Below, piece by piece: positions 25,666 through 41,204 of a stretch of 64,000 nucleotides of DNA. The first letter of the stretch is position 1; every line of letters begins with the position of its first letter. The stretch spans positions 13,958,929 to 14,022,928 of the forward strand of contig NC_058056.1 in NCBI RefSeq assembly GCF_020085105.1, given 5' to 3'. A model generated the notes under the pieces. That model saw only the letters and a list, made by a program, of their open reading frames with translations. It did not search any database and was not told where the DNA came from. The stretch is from Siniperca chuatsi (Eukaryota; Chordata; Actinopteri; Centrarchiformes; Sinipercidae). Position numbers and translations under genes: made by a program.

Positions 25666-28600
25666 GGGGTCACAAACAGAGACAAGGAAAGGAACAATGG
25701 TTTCTTGGTGTTCATTTGGATGTTTGAGGTTGAGGATTAGTTTTGCAAATGTTTGTGCTTCTTTTATTTTTATGCAAAATGCAGTGAAAGTGAGTTTACA
25801 GCCCAGTAAACTGCAAGAAACTACAAACATGAGACTTGCTGTGCTTTTGCTCTCTAGCACTGCCCTTTTTTCTGCTGTGCATGATTAAACATAGAGCGTA
25901 GTGGGTTATTATATTAGGATAATACGCACAATCACATTTTTATAGATTGAAATTGTTGAGCACATTTATCTCCTGAGACATTCCCCCAGAAATGAGCACT
26001 TGCTCATAGCCATAAATTGCTGTCAGAGAGGTTTTCACTGTAACTTATAGGATTTCTTCTAATCGTGAACGAGGTATGTAAATTCAGTCATTGCCCGTTT
26101 GGAGCACTAGGGGGCAATAGTTGCTTAAGATAAAAAATAAAAAGTATTTAACTGTGTAAATGTTTAGTAGTTGGATCAGATTAATAATCTGAGGGCCTAG
26201 CTGGTTATCTCAGAATTAAATATTAACTTAAATTGTGAAGACAATGTTGTTCCATTATAAGAATTTACTACACAGAGAGGTGGGAAAATAAATTATGACT
26301 AAAATTCTCAATCCATGTGTTTATCTTTATGTAGCTTACCCAGTTTTTAAAACTAAGGCCAACATAGTGTATACCAGATCTCCTGAAAGCTTCTGTCCTC
26401 CATGTGAGGGGAATTCCACTCCAAGCCCCAGATAAGCTGGAAGATTACAGTTCTTTTTCAAGCATAAACCATGAAGTACGCCCCATACTCCCACAGGCAT
26501 GCAGGGGCCCCTCACAGCCTTTCATGCTGCTCTCTGTTTACATGGTGGAGCTGTAGTGTAATGAACAGGGTGGCCTCCAACGCTCAGACCAAATAAAAAT
26601 GTTAATACTGATGTTGAGGGGGTGGGATTAACACAGAAGTCCCCATTAAATAAGCAAATCACTTGACAGAAGAATGCAATGGGAACCAAATTTGTTTATG
26701 CTCCTTGTGCTCATCCTAATATTTCTCTATTGGGATCCAGGAGTGTAAAGCTAACCTATTTACCTGAAATCTGCTGATTCTGTATGGCAGGAACATCTGT
26801 GACGGCACAGTGCCTTAGACCCATGAATATTCCTGAATTTAACTGTTAGATGTTGTTGTTTTTTTAACAGAAACAAGTATCTCTTCATAATCCTATTTTT
26901 AGCAGATACTTAGCTTTGTGTATGGAGTCGATGAACAGTAAATCATTGTTTAAATACAACATTATCAACTGTTTGATCATCTAAAAACACACATGTAAAA
27001 ACACAACCCTTCCTGTCCCAACTAATAGATTAATTATTAACCGATATGAAATGTGATTTGAAATGTATATGATGGAGGAAGACAGAGGTGTGGTTGGGTT
27101 GAATCATAGTTTAACAATCTGACCCCTGAATCCCTGTAGGCCTTGGCTGATGATATGGCCTATCACAAGAGGATAGGCAATTGCTTCTTCTTTTTTTTCT
27201 TTTCTTTTTTTACAGTTACTAAAATAACTACAGTGGATCTTTTAAAACAATCACTCCCCGTGGCCCTCCTCTGCCCTCTCACTTCTGCATGGGCAGCTGA
27301 ACGGCTACAGTCAGAATCAGCCTACCACTGAGTGCTCCTTTGGCTTTGACCAGGATGTGTTCAGCTAATTAATTTGACTCACAGCTGGTATTAAGTCCAT
27401 GTCCCCGAGTGTGACGGGGACGGGACCCGGAGGGGTTATTGGGAAGATTAAAAGGGTAGAGGGAAGCTCCACTATTCTGTGTCAACATTTCATCCCCCTG
27501 CCCACCCATAGCTCACTCAGTCAAATCATTTAGAATCTATTTTCCAGTCTCTCTGGTGTTCTCTCCTCCTTAAATGTTAACAAAAAATAATTAAAGTAAT
27601 GTTGTTATAGTCTTCTAGTGGTTGGCTAATTAGGCTAGCACTATAGGGGAATACAAACTCACAGTAAATGAGGACAGCCCACAGTGAAGCAGTGGTGTCT
27701 CTAATCTGTTATCATATACACACTACAGTTGATTCTGGTGACCGTAAACATTCATTACTGAATATGTGGCATAAATGCTGCATGAACCCAGACAGAATGG
27801 GGGCGTTTTCTGCCAACAGATGGTGCTATTAGTAGAAATAACTCTTACCTGTGTGGAAAACCTGCAGTATAAACAGCACAGTCCTGATAAATAGCTAAAT
27901 AGGCCACATAGTGCTTTGCTTTAACAGTCAGTTTATTAATTATGGCATTATGATGAAATTCGTTGTGGCTGTTTTGTCTTTGTGAGATTCATGCACAATT
28001 CAACCGCAGGCCAGTCTGTACTTTCTACACATTAAAACACACTGAAAAACATCTGCACGGACTCCGTAATCCACACGCATCCTCCCTGGTTGTTTTAAAA
28101 CGAGAAAACATGAGGGAGCAGTGCAGCGCCCCTCCAAACCAGATGGGCGGAGGAGAGTCTGACTCCCATGCAGCCTGTGTGGTGTGCTCCACTCTGCTGC
28201 ATCACAGCCAAGTGACACAGAAGATCCTTTGTGTCACCATCATCACGCTGCCTGGAGCCAAGAGACACTGTTCCAGAAAGGAAGACTCATTTTCTCACTA
28301 ACTATTAGGGAGTGGCTCAAGAATAGACATCAAACTGGGCTGATTAAAAATAGAGGAAGGCTGCAAAATGTGTTACTCCTCTGATCCTGCAAATGTGCCC
28401 CCCCACACACACGTACACACAGAGCACCCTTCTCTCTTTCACATGACAAACTGAGCCTACTGAACTTTATGCTGCACAAAGAGACAACAGGCCAGAGCTC
28501 CATTCCAAAATAGAGCATGTGATTAGTGTTGTTTTGCAGCGCTCTGTCCCCATCTCGAATAATGAGGCACAACAATGCTAATAATTTGTGGCACTCTTGT

Positions 28601-31600
28601 TCAGTGGATCTAAAAGCAAGAGGTGGTACGGTGCCAGGGAAGCAGAGCCTGACAGGGCAACTAGCTTATAGAAACACAATGCTGACTCCACCCACCCACC
28701 CTGCAGGGGAACAGGAGGAGGGCGGGGGTGCTGTTAAGACAGCTGTGCTGCAGTTGAGAGAGGACACAAATCCAGTACAGTGAGAATGTTGTGTGCACTT
28801 GCCCCCTTCTTCCATTCCTGTTAAGTATTATTAGCACATGCCAGTGATTGTCTACATTGAAAGTTAGAAAAAGAATCTTCACTTTCGTTTCGAATTTGAG
28901 TAATAACATTTGACGATAAAACAACAAAAATATTTATAACTCCTATAAGTCTTTGTAGGTGTTAGGTTTAAAACTGTTATAATAAACTTTGTGTATAGTG
29001 TTAGTGATATATATACAGTTTAAGTCCAGCGTGCCAGTCAATGAAGGACTGACTCCAACGCGGTATCAGTAAAAATGTAATAGTGCATTGATCCTTTGCT
29101 TGAAATACCACAGGTTTCTTGACTTGACTGCCTGTGACTGCTGTACGGCATTCTAGTGCAATGATGTATTTGTCATTATTAGGATGTGTGGCGGCCCAGC
29201 ACCGAGGGGAGAACTGCAGAGGGGATGGAAGCAGCATGTGTGTGTGTGTGTGTGTGTGTGTGTAGCGTTTCCCTGAGTCATTACCTCTCAGTAGTCTGAA
29301 TCTGGACTGTGTGTGTGAACGGCAGCGCCTGACTTGCCAACCATCTGAGTTTTCCTCCAAAGCCGAAACTGTTGTCTAATCCAGACGCACTTTCACTCCA
29401 AACACTGACTCCTCTGTAATTACAGCGATCTTGTCGGATATACAGATGTAGTCAGTCATGGAGTGTGACAGTGTGGTGGCGAGCTGCTCAAGAAAGCCTT
29501 TGAGGTTGCTTTGTATGGATCTTCATCACTCTGTCAGTCAGTGTGTAGAGGCTGTGAGTGAATACATGTGGCTGGTGGATACTGCTGCTGGGTGAATGAC
29601 TCCTGTCTATGTTACTGTACACTTAAAATCACCCTTCAGTGTTTCTGTGAGTGTTGAGGAGATTATGTAAAACCAAATTACAGACGGCACATGGCAGAGA
29701 TCAGTGCTGGGTACTGTATGAATAAGCCTTGGACAATCTCAAAAACCAATTGATTTCATTTTGTTTCAGAAACAGATTCACTCAGATTTCCGTTCCTTGC
29801 AGCCAAGAGACTGCAGCACTATCTATAATGTCTGCCCCTCCGTTTCCTATACTGTAGCATTGCTTACATCTGAAGGCAAGACGGTTAACACTCAGCTATG
29901 ATCCTCTTTACACTCCATGTGTTACAGCTGGAAAAACACAGCGTACGAGTCCAGGGACAAACCGGTCCACACTCTCTCACAGCTGTGTTAAACATCCTGT
30001 AATTCTCAAGAGGAACCATGTGGACAAATTTCAGGTTTTTTACATAATGGAATATAAATAGAAGCCCCAAGGCTTAAAAAATGTAATGGGACTTAGATTG
30101 GATGGTTTTTAAAGTGGAACAACAAACATGATTACAGGCCAGTGAAACTACCAACAAAACTGTTTGGTTAGTGGCTTAAATTTTGTAGTTAATGCTTGTA
30201 TGAGCACTTTATCTATGCATTAAAAAACAAATTGGTTATGTCATGTGGACTTCCAACACTTCATAATAATTTTCTGGTTCTCTGAATTTGTAATTTCACC
30301 ACAGCAAGTAACCTTCAGTTGCAGATATGAATGGAATGTATTTTGGACCAATGCCCAGAGTGCACCTTGGACTTCACAGCCTCATTTTCAATCTTATTTA
30401 GCTGGCCTATACCACAGCATAGCCCCTATTCAAATCATAACATTTATAAGTTATACATACACTACAACACCTGCAGTCAAAACAAACTCAAGTCACACCT
30501 ACAATATAGACAGAAAAGAGAGCACGTGTGTGAAAGCGACCAAGGGTTTGCATTTAGCATGGCATTCAAGAACGTTAACCTCAGCAGGAAACCTGAAACA
30601 ACAACCAGCCACTTCCGGACCTGTTTTCTGAGCTCTGTGTGAGTTCATTATTCAACAGCTCACTCGAAGAGGCTACCAAAGGTGCAGAGGACTTAACCAG
30701 TGGACAGGGAGAGACAAGTTTCATAACCACAGAGGCTGTTTTACTGCCCTTGAGGATATGCAGCCATTGAACCAAGCTGTGTGAACTGTGGCTTAGAGTA
30801 GGTGTTCCCTCCTACCATTTGGCAGATAAATAAACCGCTTTAATGATGGTGTTCATCTTTGTGCACAAGAATATCTGTCTGCGTGCAACACAAATCCTAC
30901 AGTGATTATCCAGCTGGGTGTGGCTGTTGAACTGAAGGCCAACATTAAGCCAGCGATGACTGTATTCACAACCCAGGCCCAGAAATGATTATATCGTATC
31001 ATATTAGTGCTACCTGCGCAAATGTTACTCTGCAGCTGGAGTTAAGAGGAAGTGAAGACAAGTGAAGAAGACAGACCACACCCCTGAAAAACCACAAACA
31101 TAATTCAGGCTAGGTTTGTCAGGAGTGCAGCTGTAATACCAATCACCAGTTATTCCTGAGCTGTTTTAAATCTTTGTCAAGTTGACTGATGAAGGATGAG
31201 CTATTGGTGTGACAAAAGGGAAAAAAGGTGTGTGTTCCAATATTGCAGAACTTTACTCATAGAGAGTGGGGTCTCTTTCGATTTCTTCCCACTCTTCCTC
31301 TTTCCATGTAGAATAGAGGAACTGGCTGGAAACTGGCAGCACAGTCAGCCACCTATGTGATACCAAAACCACCGGGCCACACTAGCAGAGATCCCATCAG
31401 GCCGTTGTCAAAGCAACTGCCCCAACAAACAGGCATTCTGGCTGCGTAAGACAAATCTGTCATACAAAATTCTTGTGCAAACCAGTGAAAGTCATCCGCC
31501 CTTCTTATTTTGTGAATTATGACACCAGTGTGTTATGAATCACTCTTGTCCGTTTCATTTGTGAGATGCTAAAAGAACCTGTTGCTGTGCTGTAGTGAAC

Positions 31601-33780
31601 ACAATCATATTCAACCCCCACCTTTGCAAAAGCTTACCAGTCTAACACTTAATAAGCACGAGGAATGAGACCAATTACACAAAGCGCATACTAATGAGCT
31701 TCCTTCTATGACCTGAAACCCATTCCTAACTTTTCCTCTCAGGAAGTGTAAGGAATTCCAGCCGAGCACAGAGGGAGTTGACAGAAGGGCCAGGAGGTCT
31801 CTTCTTTACAGAGGAGAGGTCATAAAACCTTGCTTACAGTCTCTGTCCTTGCCCCAGGGGCCCCAGTGTTACCAAAAAAGCTGTGAGGATCATATGGTTG
31901 TAATGAAGTGGTGGGAACGAAAGTAGCCATTACAGCCCAATTAAACTGCCATCAGCGTCTAATGGAGGCCCTTGACCAAGCCCTTACTGAAAGCAAGTAT
32001 TTACGAACACCCTCAGACGCTTGGATACTCTCTCGACTTGCAATGTTTGTGAATGATAATTTCAATGATTTTTTAATGGAGCATTTAAATCACAACTGGA
32101 AGAGGTGTGTGGGTTGTGCGAAACATCTTCTGTAGCAGCGGAGTCATATCTGTCTGTGTCACCTGACCTGTCTGACGGAAACCTCTGTGGTGCTAAAGCA
32201 AACATCCTGAGGCCTCTACAGCAACTTGCTAAGCACCAGATTTTCCACACAGTGAATGTCACCGTGTTTATGCAGCCAGACGTCTGTGGATGCAGGCACA
32301 TGTACACCCAAGGATAGTGTCTGATTGTCAGTGAATGCTGCAAATACTTTACTTGTATCCTTGAGAGACAGTATGCACCTATTCCTGTAAATGCTAAAAG
32401 AAAAAAAAGCAAACTCAGTGCTTTTTGAACAGCATACATAGTGCCAGTTTTTATGTGGATGTGTAAAACATTGGCAAAGACACAGTGCCCTTCAGTATGC
32501 TGAGTGGAAAAATCCTTCAAAACCTGCGGAATAATACTAAGTAATCTGTTGTAGCCCTAAACACAGTAGTCAGACCATTTGTCACCATCAATCCTGTCTT
32601 TGTCAGGAGTGAAAACACTCTTGTTAATCAGCTTTAATGGTGAACATTCCTCCACAGTGGTGTCAGACTTACTAGTAAACAGTTGAACTGACAAATTAAT
32701 TTCTACTTTTAAAGGAATATTATTTTAAAATACCTCAACTTTCTTTTTTTCAATGAAAATGTGATGTAGTTGTACACACTCAAACTAGGATGACTATTCA
32801 GCAGCAGCAAGAATTAAATGAGGTCAGTATTTTAGCAGTAGAAAGGGGGAATAATGCAGACACCAAAGGATATGGGCCTCTTCTTCCCACTCCATAGGTT
32901 GGATGGATATCACACTCATTTTTGAGAGATTAAATATATACACACAGACTATGGTTGTAGTGTTATCGTTATTACACACACATTATGCTCATGATTATGT
33001 GGGAAGAGTACGACACATGGTTGTGAGTGGCTCCTTGTTTAGAAAAGCGCCACAAATGGTCTCATTAGCAGCTGGGATCTCTTCACAGGTTATTCATCTA
33101 CCCTGCTGGTAAAATGTCAGGCCACTCAGGAAATCATAGAATAGCATTACTCACATGAGGATTTTTTTTTTAAAACCTATATACATTTCCTTCTAATTCC
33201 TCAACACCATCCCTGCATTAGTCAACTTGAATAGTCATCATTCTCACTGAATAGAACAACTGAGACTTGCTTTTTAATAGCAGTCCCAACCAAAAGCAAA
33301 CTCAGGAAGCTACAGCTGACAGCTCAGCATCAACTCCACTATGGCTCACAACCAAAACGCAACATTCAAAAAGAATTCACAGTTCAGCTGTATATCTCCG
33401 CTGTCCCTCCAACTCTCATGCAAACTATCATGTGGCTCTGTTGTTGTTCCAAAAAGACCAGCAGTTGGACTTCCTGTTTTGTACATTTTCCCATTTACTG
33501 GCAAGGGAACTGAGGCCAGCAACTTAGTCTGAGGGTGGACATAAACCATTTATGAAGAATCTACCCAATAGCACTAAAACCCAGGAGAATTTTAAGACTG
33601 CAGACTTCTACTTTGAACTATAAAAATTATTGAAACGTTCCAGTTTTTTTAAAATCACTTCATAGAATAAGCTCTGCAACTCACAAATAAATAAATTGAT
33701 TGCTCGCATGACTAATCACACAAACTGCCTTTAATCCTCTATTAAAAAAATAAATAAAAAAACCCCCAGGCATAACAGAT
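25666..33780. other. vcpkmt-arf6 intergenic region
   Basis: About 8 kb with no convincing gene on either strand. ORFs reach 152 codons but lack family resemblance, codon bias or splice context. Blocks of balanced composition with few simple repeats, which are candidates for conserved non-coding elements, lie at roughly 26370-26760, 27230-27530 and 28040-28790. A (TG)n tract is at 29237-29263. The part nearest arf6 (33.8-34.8 kb) is probably its 3' untranslated region, which is long in other vertebrates. Confidence 0.5.
29237..29263. repeat. (TG)n microsatellite
   Basis: Uninterrupted TG dinucleotides in the vcpkmt-arf6 intergenic region. Confidence 0.95.
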
Positions 33781-34811
33781 TTAAAATCACTTTTTTAATA
33801 AGACATTACAATGACATTGTTCTGTACATGGTTCCCCCAGTCAAAATAGGAGTAAGAGCTGCACCACAGGGTGTCTTCAACATTTCACTGTTAAACAGCT
33901 CCCTCTGACTGCACGACAGATGGATTCTGATGTAGGGTTACTGTACTTTCGTACTCATGCTACAGATATAGGCTATCATATAATGTCCCGATACTGAGAC
34001 TAATCAACTGTGGTATCAGATTGAGAGAGCTCAGAGCTGAATGTCATTCCTTTGGAAAGATTGAGTCGACTGACTACATGTTACCCAAAATTAAAAATGC
34101 ATCCCGACAAGCATGTTTAAGAGTTACTGGAGGCCTATTTGTTGAATATTCAGCACAATTAGGTATCAAGACTTGACACAAAAGGTCAATCAGTAAACTA
34201 TATAGCCCACATAAGGGGATTTGGAGGGGCAACAAAACATGTCTGAAGTAATCTTTTTCTCTCATGGCATTAAAATGTAAGCCACGGTGAAACTTTTTGG
34301 TCAATACCATTGAGAAGAAATACTTTTCATCACAGTACTTTAAGACAAATGTCAAAGTCCTTCATGTAGGCTACATGAAATTAAAGATCCCACCTTAGAA
34401 GAAGAAAAAAAATAGAAGATCCAAGTTCAATGCAACAGAGACTGATGCACCTTGAAACAAGCTTTAGTCCAAGAATGAAGATAAAAACTTCAGCTTCATT
34501 AGAAAAATTATACAAAACAGGGAAAAGAATAGGCAAAGATGGTGTTCTCTGTGGCTTTAACATTAGGACCAATTAATTCAATATTCATCAAGCAAGCCCC
34601 AAAATAATGAATGTGATATAGGCCTGCTACAGAGTACAAGCAAACTTTAAGCCAGCAAACCCAGTTAAAGATAAATTAGTTGTGGGGAAAACGTAGTATT
34701 AAAAATAAATGGGAGATAATCAACTTTTTCTTAACCATACTCATTTTGAGAAGTTATTTGTTACTTGCAACTTTATTATAGTTTTGACCTAAAACAGTCT
34801 GCACTCAATCA

Positions 34812-35369
<558 letters not shown>

Positions 35370-35906
35370 CTAGCGAGAAAAAGGTCTGATACCGTGCTGA
35401 TGATTATTCACTTTGACTACAGCTTCAGTTTATGGGCTTACTTGTGAAAACATGACTCAGTGAAGAGCATATGTGGGTGAAAAAAAGTCAAAAAAGCACA
35501 CTCATGTTAAAACCTATCAAACAGTACTTTTTACTTGAGAGTCTGTGCGTCCTGTGAAGTGCTGGGACATTTATGTTCAGAGTATCACAATGTTTGCAGG
35601 GCCTGTACACAACATGGCACGGTTACACTAAGAACTTGGCAGCGGCTGTTGCAGGACGTTCATTTTGTTGCCCAAATCAACATTAAGCTGCGTGACAAAG
35701 ACAGGACGTGGCTATTAAAAACTGCAGAGAGCAGACACGGTGTGTATATAAGGCCCCGAAAACGCCGCGGTACTTGTGAATTCCTTCTGGTGTCTGTGTC
35801 TGGCGGTCCTCCTCATCGGGTGCGCCCTTGTTCTCTTCACGGTTACCGGAGGAGAAAAGCAGCTTTCTGTAGCTAGTCCATCAAGCGTCGCGCCGGTTAA
35901 CTTCAC

Positions 35907-35992
35907 CTTGCTGGAAGGGACGTCTTTGAAAAACAATCCTCGGTGACTCAGCAACACATGTATCCACTCATGAAACTCCTCTTCTTGTCCCC
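35907..35992 (-). other. possible optional arf6 leader exon
   Basis: On the minus strand, CTGTTTTCAG precedes 35992 and CAG-CAAG/GTGAAG follows 35907, bounding an 86-base exon-like block between the promoter and the coding exon. It contains a short upstream ATG. Splice signals are good, but there is no other support. Confidence 0.3.
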
Positions 35993-36242
35993 CTGAAAAC
36001 AGATTTAGGAGGACGGTCAGACATGCCAAATTAGCAACCTACCGCTCATGGCTGCTAAAGAAGGCTAGCGAGCTAACATTAGCTAGCTTGTTGCCTAGCA
36101 AGCTAGCATTAAGCTAACTAGATAACGGTTGTTAGCTGTTGCAAACTAATCATATCTGGATATAGAATACATGCAATAGTAACAAAATGTTTGGCTCCCA
36201 TCTTTCTGAGTTGAACACTTGATTAAAATATAAGTGATTTAC

Positions 36243-36440
36243 CTCCTATCTCCCCCTCCTGTCTCGATAAATACACCCTGCTCTCGTCTTTCTCCTTTAA
36301 GTCGAGCTGGTCGCAGTGCTGCTACACCGGAAAGGTGTGGAGCTGCATTAACCGCCACTTCCTCCCGTCTATTTCATTCAGCTGCTGCTGCCTAGTACAG
36401 CTCTCACTGTCTGGGGCATCCACGACTCATAGGATAAACA
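36243..36440 (-). promoter_or_regulatory. arf6 first leader exon and promoter region
   Basis: A minus-strand donor (GATAGGAG/GTAAAT) ends at 36243. The preceding DNA is purine-rich and relatively GC-rich, with no TATA box. The intron that follows carries a dense cluster of GCTAGC/GCTAAC words (36054-36140). Confidence 0.45.
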
Positions 36441-39400
36441 ATGAAATACCCAAACTGACATGAAATAAAATGTAACGTTACTACTTCTTTGTACACCATG
36501 TATCTAGTAGTTAGTTGACGTTAGGCTATACTTAACTGCAATTCACGCTCATGGTTGTAACGGTATGCTTTATTCTAAACTGTGCCCGTCAACGACGTTA
36601 GTGTTTTCTTTTAGGTTTCTTTGGAATGACAACATTAAATATGAAAACGGTTTTATTTACATATTGATGGAATACATGACATGCATATTTTCAGTATTTA
36701 ATATTTTCATCTGATTAGGCTGTTAACTCTATGTATGTAAAAGGTAACATCACCCCCTTGTGGCAGTTATAGGTCACCTAAAGTCAGTCAGACCCATGTA
36801 CAGTGTGATTGCCATTTCATTTCATTTTGTGTATTTTCTTTTGTCTGCCTTGACAATCCTCTTTTGTGACGACGGAAGACAATCAGGTCTTTTGTTAAAC
36901 TCATATTTAACAAACCATTGCCCTGCCAGTTTTGTTGCCAGCATATACGAATGTGGATAAAAGCAAGCTCTGGTATTCAATGTCTATGTTTTTAATACGC
37001 AAACACTAATGAACTATAACAGTTATCCACAGTGCCCTCTTGGCGTTTTTATTAGTAAAGTTTACTTCCAGTTAAAATATCAAATGTGTCAAATTTGGTC
37101 ATGTACTTTTCACTGTTAAATGTTTAATAATCTGTAATCAGCATTTTTTGTTTTCTAACTTGTTTAGGTCGAACCATTTCTAACTAGATATAACAATGAG
37201 TTTCATTTTAACAAAAGGTATAGTAGCCTAGCCTACAATAGGCCTATTTCCCCGTGAAAAGTAGAAGAGTTAAAGGCATAGAGCCTCCCAAAATTAAACT
37301 AATCAAGGCTGTTATTTTCACGTTTCATTCATGTATTTAACTGCTAAAATATAATTTATATGTAAATGTTATCATATATTTAACTGCAGCGTATGTCTCA
37401 TAGTTTCCCACACATCCGAGATACTGACATCAAAAATGGGACAAATAAGAAGAATTTTAGTAATACGGTCTGAGTTGAATGTTTATTGGGTGGTTCTTAT
37501 CAGTAGTAGTACCTTATACACACCACCTTTTCAGTTGATGAAACCCCTACGGCCATTTGATGCCACATGACAGGTGTCTTCCACTTGCAACCTGTGATTT
37601 GAAACGTGCCGCGCCAAGGCGCAGTGCCATTACGCACGATAATCCCGTGTGGTGTATACAACAAACCGGTCGATCATAGGCAGCGTTGGTATTGTCCCGG
37701 TTTTTGCGTGATATCATGACAGCCCCAGTGAAAAGTGATTAGATGATTTATACATCGCACATTTTTATCTTGTTCGCACCGACTCGTCCCCTTTCCCACC
37801 TTCGGTCTCCCTTTCTTCCTCCCATCTTTAAAAAACAGTTATGCTGTCTTTTTATATTGTCTGGGTGTAGCCACTTAGACTTATTACACTTAACTACTAC
37901 AATTGCATTATTTACAATATCTCACTTTTATTTCTTCTACAGAGTCACATTTTCAGTAATAATAAACCAAGTGAAACTGTCTATAACAGCCAACTAATCA
38001 ACTCTAATGAATTACGCGTGTCATTATCATGTCAGACACATCCATCAGCATGAATCACTTACAGAAAAGGTTAATGGTCATATCAGATGTGTCAGCTATC
38101 CTTAAACTACAAAATATCATTACTTTAGTCAAACTCTTAGCCTCTCCCTAAACTACTATGCCCTATACCCACCCAAGCAGCGCATGAACCTCTTGCAGGT
38201 CAAGATGTCAATATGGAAACTGGCTTGGCTTTTAAAAAAATAGGGGTTTCTTAATATCTGTTTCAACTTTGTTTTTTTAGAGAGCAAGTTTAACACAAGT
38301 GTCAGATGCAACCTTATAAATATCACCTGGTAGCAATCTACAATCAGTGACATCATCACTGGGCTTAAAATATTGTTGTTTGTATTTAATCTTATGTCAT
38401 TATATTATTCTATTGTTCAGCCAGAGGCCTAATATATATTTCTTGTAATAACTATGAATGCAGGCATATTTGTCCATTTCTTTGTAGCCTTTACCTTTAA
38501 AATGGCTTTTTTTAAAGTTGAGTTATTGAGATATGAACATTTTTGGGGACATACTCTAGGAGCTTAAGTTTTTATTTTATGTCAGTGCCACTGTAAAAAC
38601 ACAAATGTACATTCTTTGGCATAATTGAGGATCACAAGTTCTTAGAACTCATAAATATAAATTACAAGAACAACAAACAAAGCTAATTTCTTGCTTTGGC
38701 ACAAGTGAGAGCGTTGTTTCAAAGTGAGAAAGCTCTGTTAACTTCTGTTTCGTTATTGTGGAATGCAGGAAGACCATCTTTCAGATATCACTCCATATTT
38801 AATTTATACCAGACTCCTTTACAATGTAAAATCTCATAATCAATGTTATTAAATCAGCTCATCTTTAAGGTTTGGTAGTTTCAAATCAGGTCTAATTAAA
38901 TTAGTTATCACGTTCAAAACTAATAATCATAAAATCAAGTTTTTTCAGAAACATTGTTTGCTTGTTAGCATACTTCCCAGCATGCATTGTATTTCGGGCT
39001 CTTTTTTTCAAATTTTAAGACACTTGAATGATGGAGGCTGTTATGCGTCTATTTATACATGTCTCAGATGAGTTTCAGAATCTTCTCTCTGATAAAAATC
39101 TAAACAATGTGGGGCGCCCTAGTGGCCTAAACAGTAGATCAGTGAATAAATAGAGCCATAGACTCCACTGCACAGTTCCCCCGATCTGTCATATCCTATA
39201 GCTACCTCAGTTACTGTCTCTTTATTTCTACTGTATTTGGCAGTCTGATACATTTAGCCTTGTTTCTGTTTGACTCATGTAGGAGTTGCCAAACCACAGT
39301 TTTCTTTTCCAGAAACTTAAAAATAACTTTCCCGTCTTCTTTTAGTCTCATGCCTACGCAACCTAAACATCACATTTGTGTGATGTTCAAACAGATACGT

Positions 39401-41204
39401 TTTAAACATTCACCATATCCACTTATTTTTGCAATCTCACTAATTTTCACAGAATCGCAGTTCATTATTAATTGACTAAATCAGTTTTTTTTTACTACTG
39501 TTACTAATCATACTGTAGCTCATGTCAGACACACACAAACATCATTTACAGAAATGATGATTATTAAGCCACTGGTCAAATCAGATATGTGTCAGATGTG
39601 TTTAACCATTATATAATACATCAGTACTTTTTTCTTTCTCTGGATCCTGGAGGCCAAACATACCTTGTTAAGGTGAAGAAATACAATCTGGTAGAAGAAG
39701 GTAGACTTGATTCAGTGGCAAACATTTTCAACCAATTTGAAATACTGACAGTGTAACTTTGCATTTAAACTTGTATAATGTATATGACTCAAGGTTACAA
39801 CAGCTGAAGTTATGCTCAGAGGGACAGTGGTTCAAGCATTCCTTAAATGGGATTAGAAATTCGAGATTTATACTTATACCTCCAATACTTGCATAAAAAT
39901 ACCAACATACTGCAATGTGAATGTGGCATTTATATTATGCTATTGTTGTGCTGTTATGTTTTATGATCATGCTACAAATATCATTTTTAATGACATAGAG
40001 ACGCTGCAAAAGGAGATCTGGCATACCAATCAAAAGAGCTATTTAAACCAGTTCTTCTTGATTCACAGTTTCCCCCCCGTGTTTCAGTGTTTTATCACAT
40101 TTGTTTAATTGGTGATTTGATTATTTAAATGTTCTGTTCACTTGGATCACTTGGATCATGTTACTGTATAGGTTGTTACAAATTTGAAGCTTCTGCTCCA
40201 TTTAAAGACTTGATTTGCTTTTGTGTGGCTTCAAATGAAGGACACACATGTAAATGTACTCTGTAGGTAAAAACCCTAAAGTTTTCAGATATAAAAGTGA
40301 CCCCATGCTTCACCATCAGCTCTTATCCTGTAGCATGTACATGTAAATGCAATAAAAAAAACTGTAGGAGTTAAGAGATGCACAAACATACAGAAGTAAT
40401 TGCTATATGTATTTATTAGCACTTATTTCACATGCAGTTTGATTTGATGAATTTCTGTTTTAAAATTTAACATGTGATCGTGCATATACCATATGGTATT
40501 AATAGCCTATAAAAAATGTATGTCCTGACAAATACTTTAACTTTTGATAAATACGTACATTTTGCTGATAAAACTTTTGTAAACTTTTAATTAAGTAGAT
40601 TTTTAATGCAGTGAATCTGTACTGGAGTTTTTTACATTGTGGTATTGTTGTAGCCTTGGATTATTGATGTGTTGTGTTCTCCAGTCACTTTGGGATGTAG
40701 TTTCTTTTGGAATAATCATCAAGCTTAATTCTCTCAGGTTAATTACATCAGAACTTTCCCCTTTAAAACAACAGCAGGCACTAACAATTACTGGTAGGGG
40801 GGCATGAACTTAAATTTCACACATGCAATAATAAGTACAATACTGTAAATTACAATGAAATAATAACTATTGGAGTAATAATAATAATAATAAAACATAA
40901 CTCAGCAACAGTCTAAAATTACATTGTGGACTTGAAACCAAATTTAAAATAAATAATGTATATCAGAGTGTATGGTACAGCTTAATTACACAACATAAAT
41001 GAGTACGCTAAATGTAAGTAATTAATATAAAGCATGTGAAAGCAAGATATGATAGGTATAGTGAGGTTACACTACTTTACTTACTACTTTCCCAATGCTG
41101 TTATTTATTTACCCCTGAAGCTGTTGGGTGCAAATCTACTGTATTTATGTTTGTATGTATTTATGTAGTAAATATGATTCAAATATAATATTATTTAACT
41201 CTGA
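36441..41204. other. arf6-aspg intergenic region
   Basis: About 4.8 kb of AT-rich DNA with no gene that I can support; all ORFs are short and unlike known proteins. A GC-richer patch is at about 37560-37680. A phrase at 39110-39135 (GGGGCGCCCTAGTGGCC) resembles the start of some tRNA-like SINEs but has no body or tail. Confidence 0.5.

Noticed and set aside
32062-32520. 152-codon minus-strand ORF in the vcpkmt-arf6 gap
   Set aside because: No family resemblance, no splice or promoter context, and composition like the surrounding intergenic DNA.
39105-39140. SINE-like phrase GGGGCGCCCTAGTGGCC
   Set aside because: Only the first 20 or so bases resemble a SINE head; no A/B boxes, body or tail could be followed.
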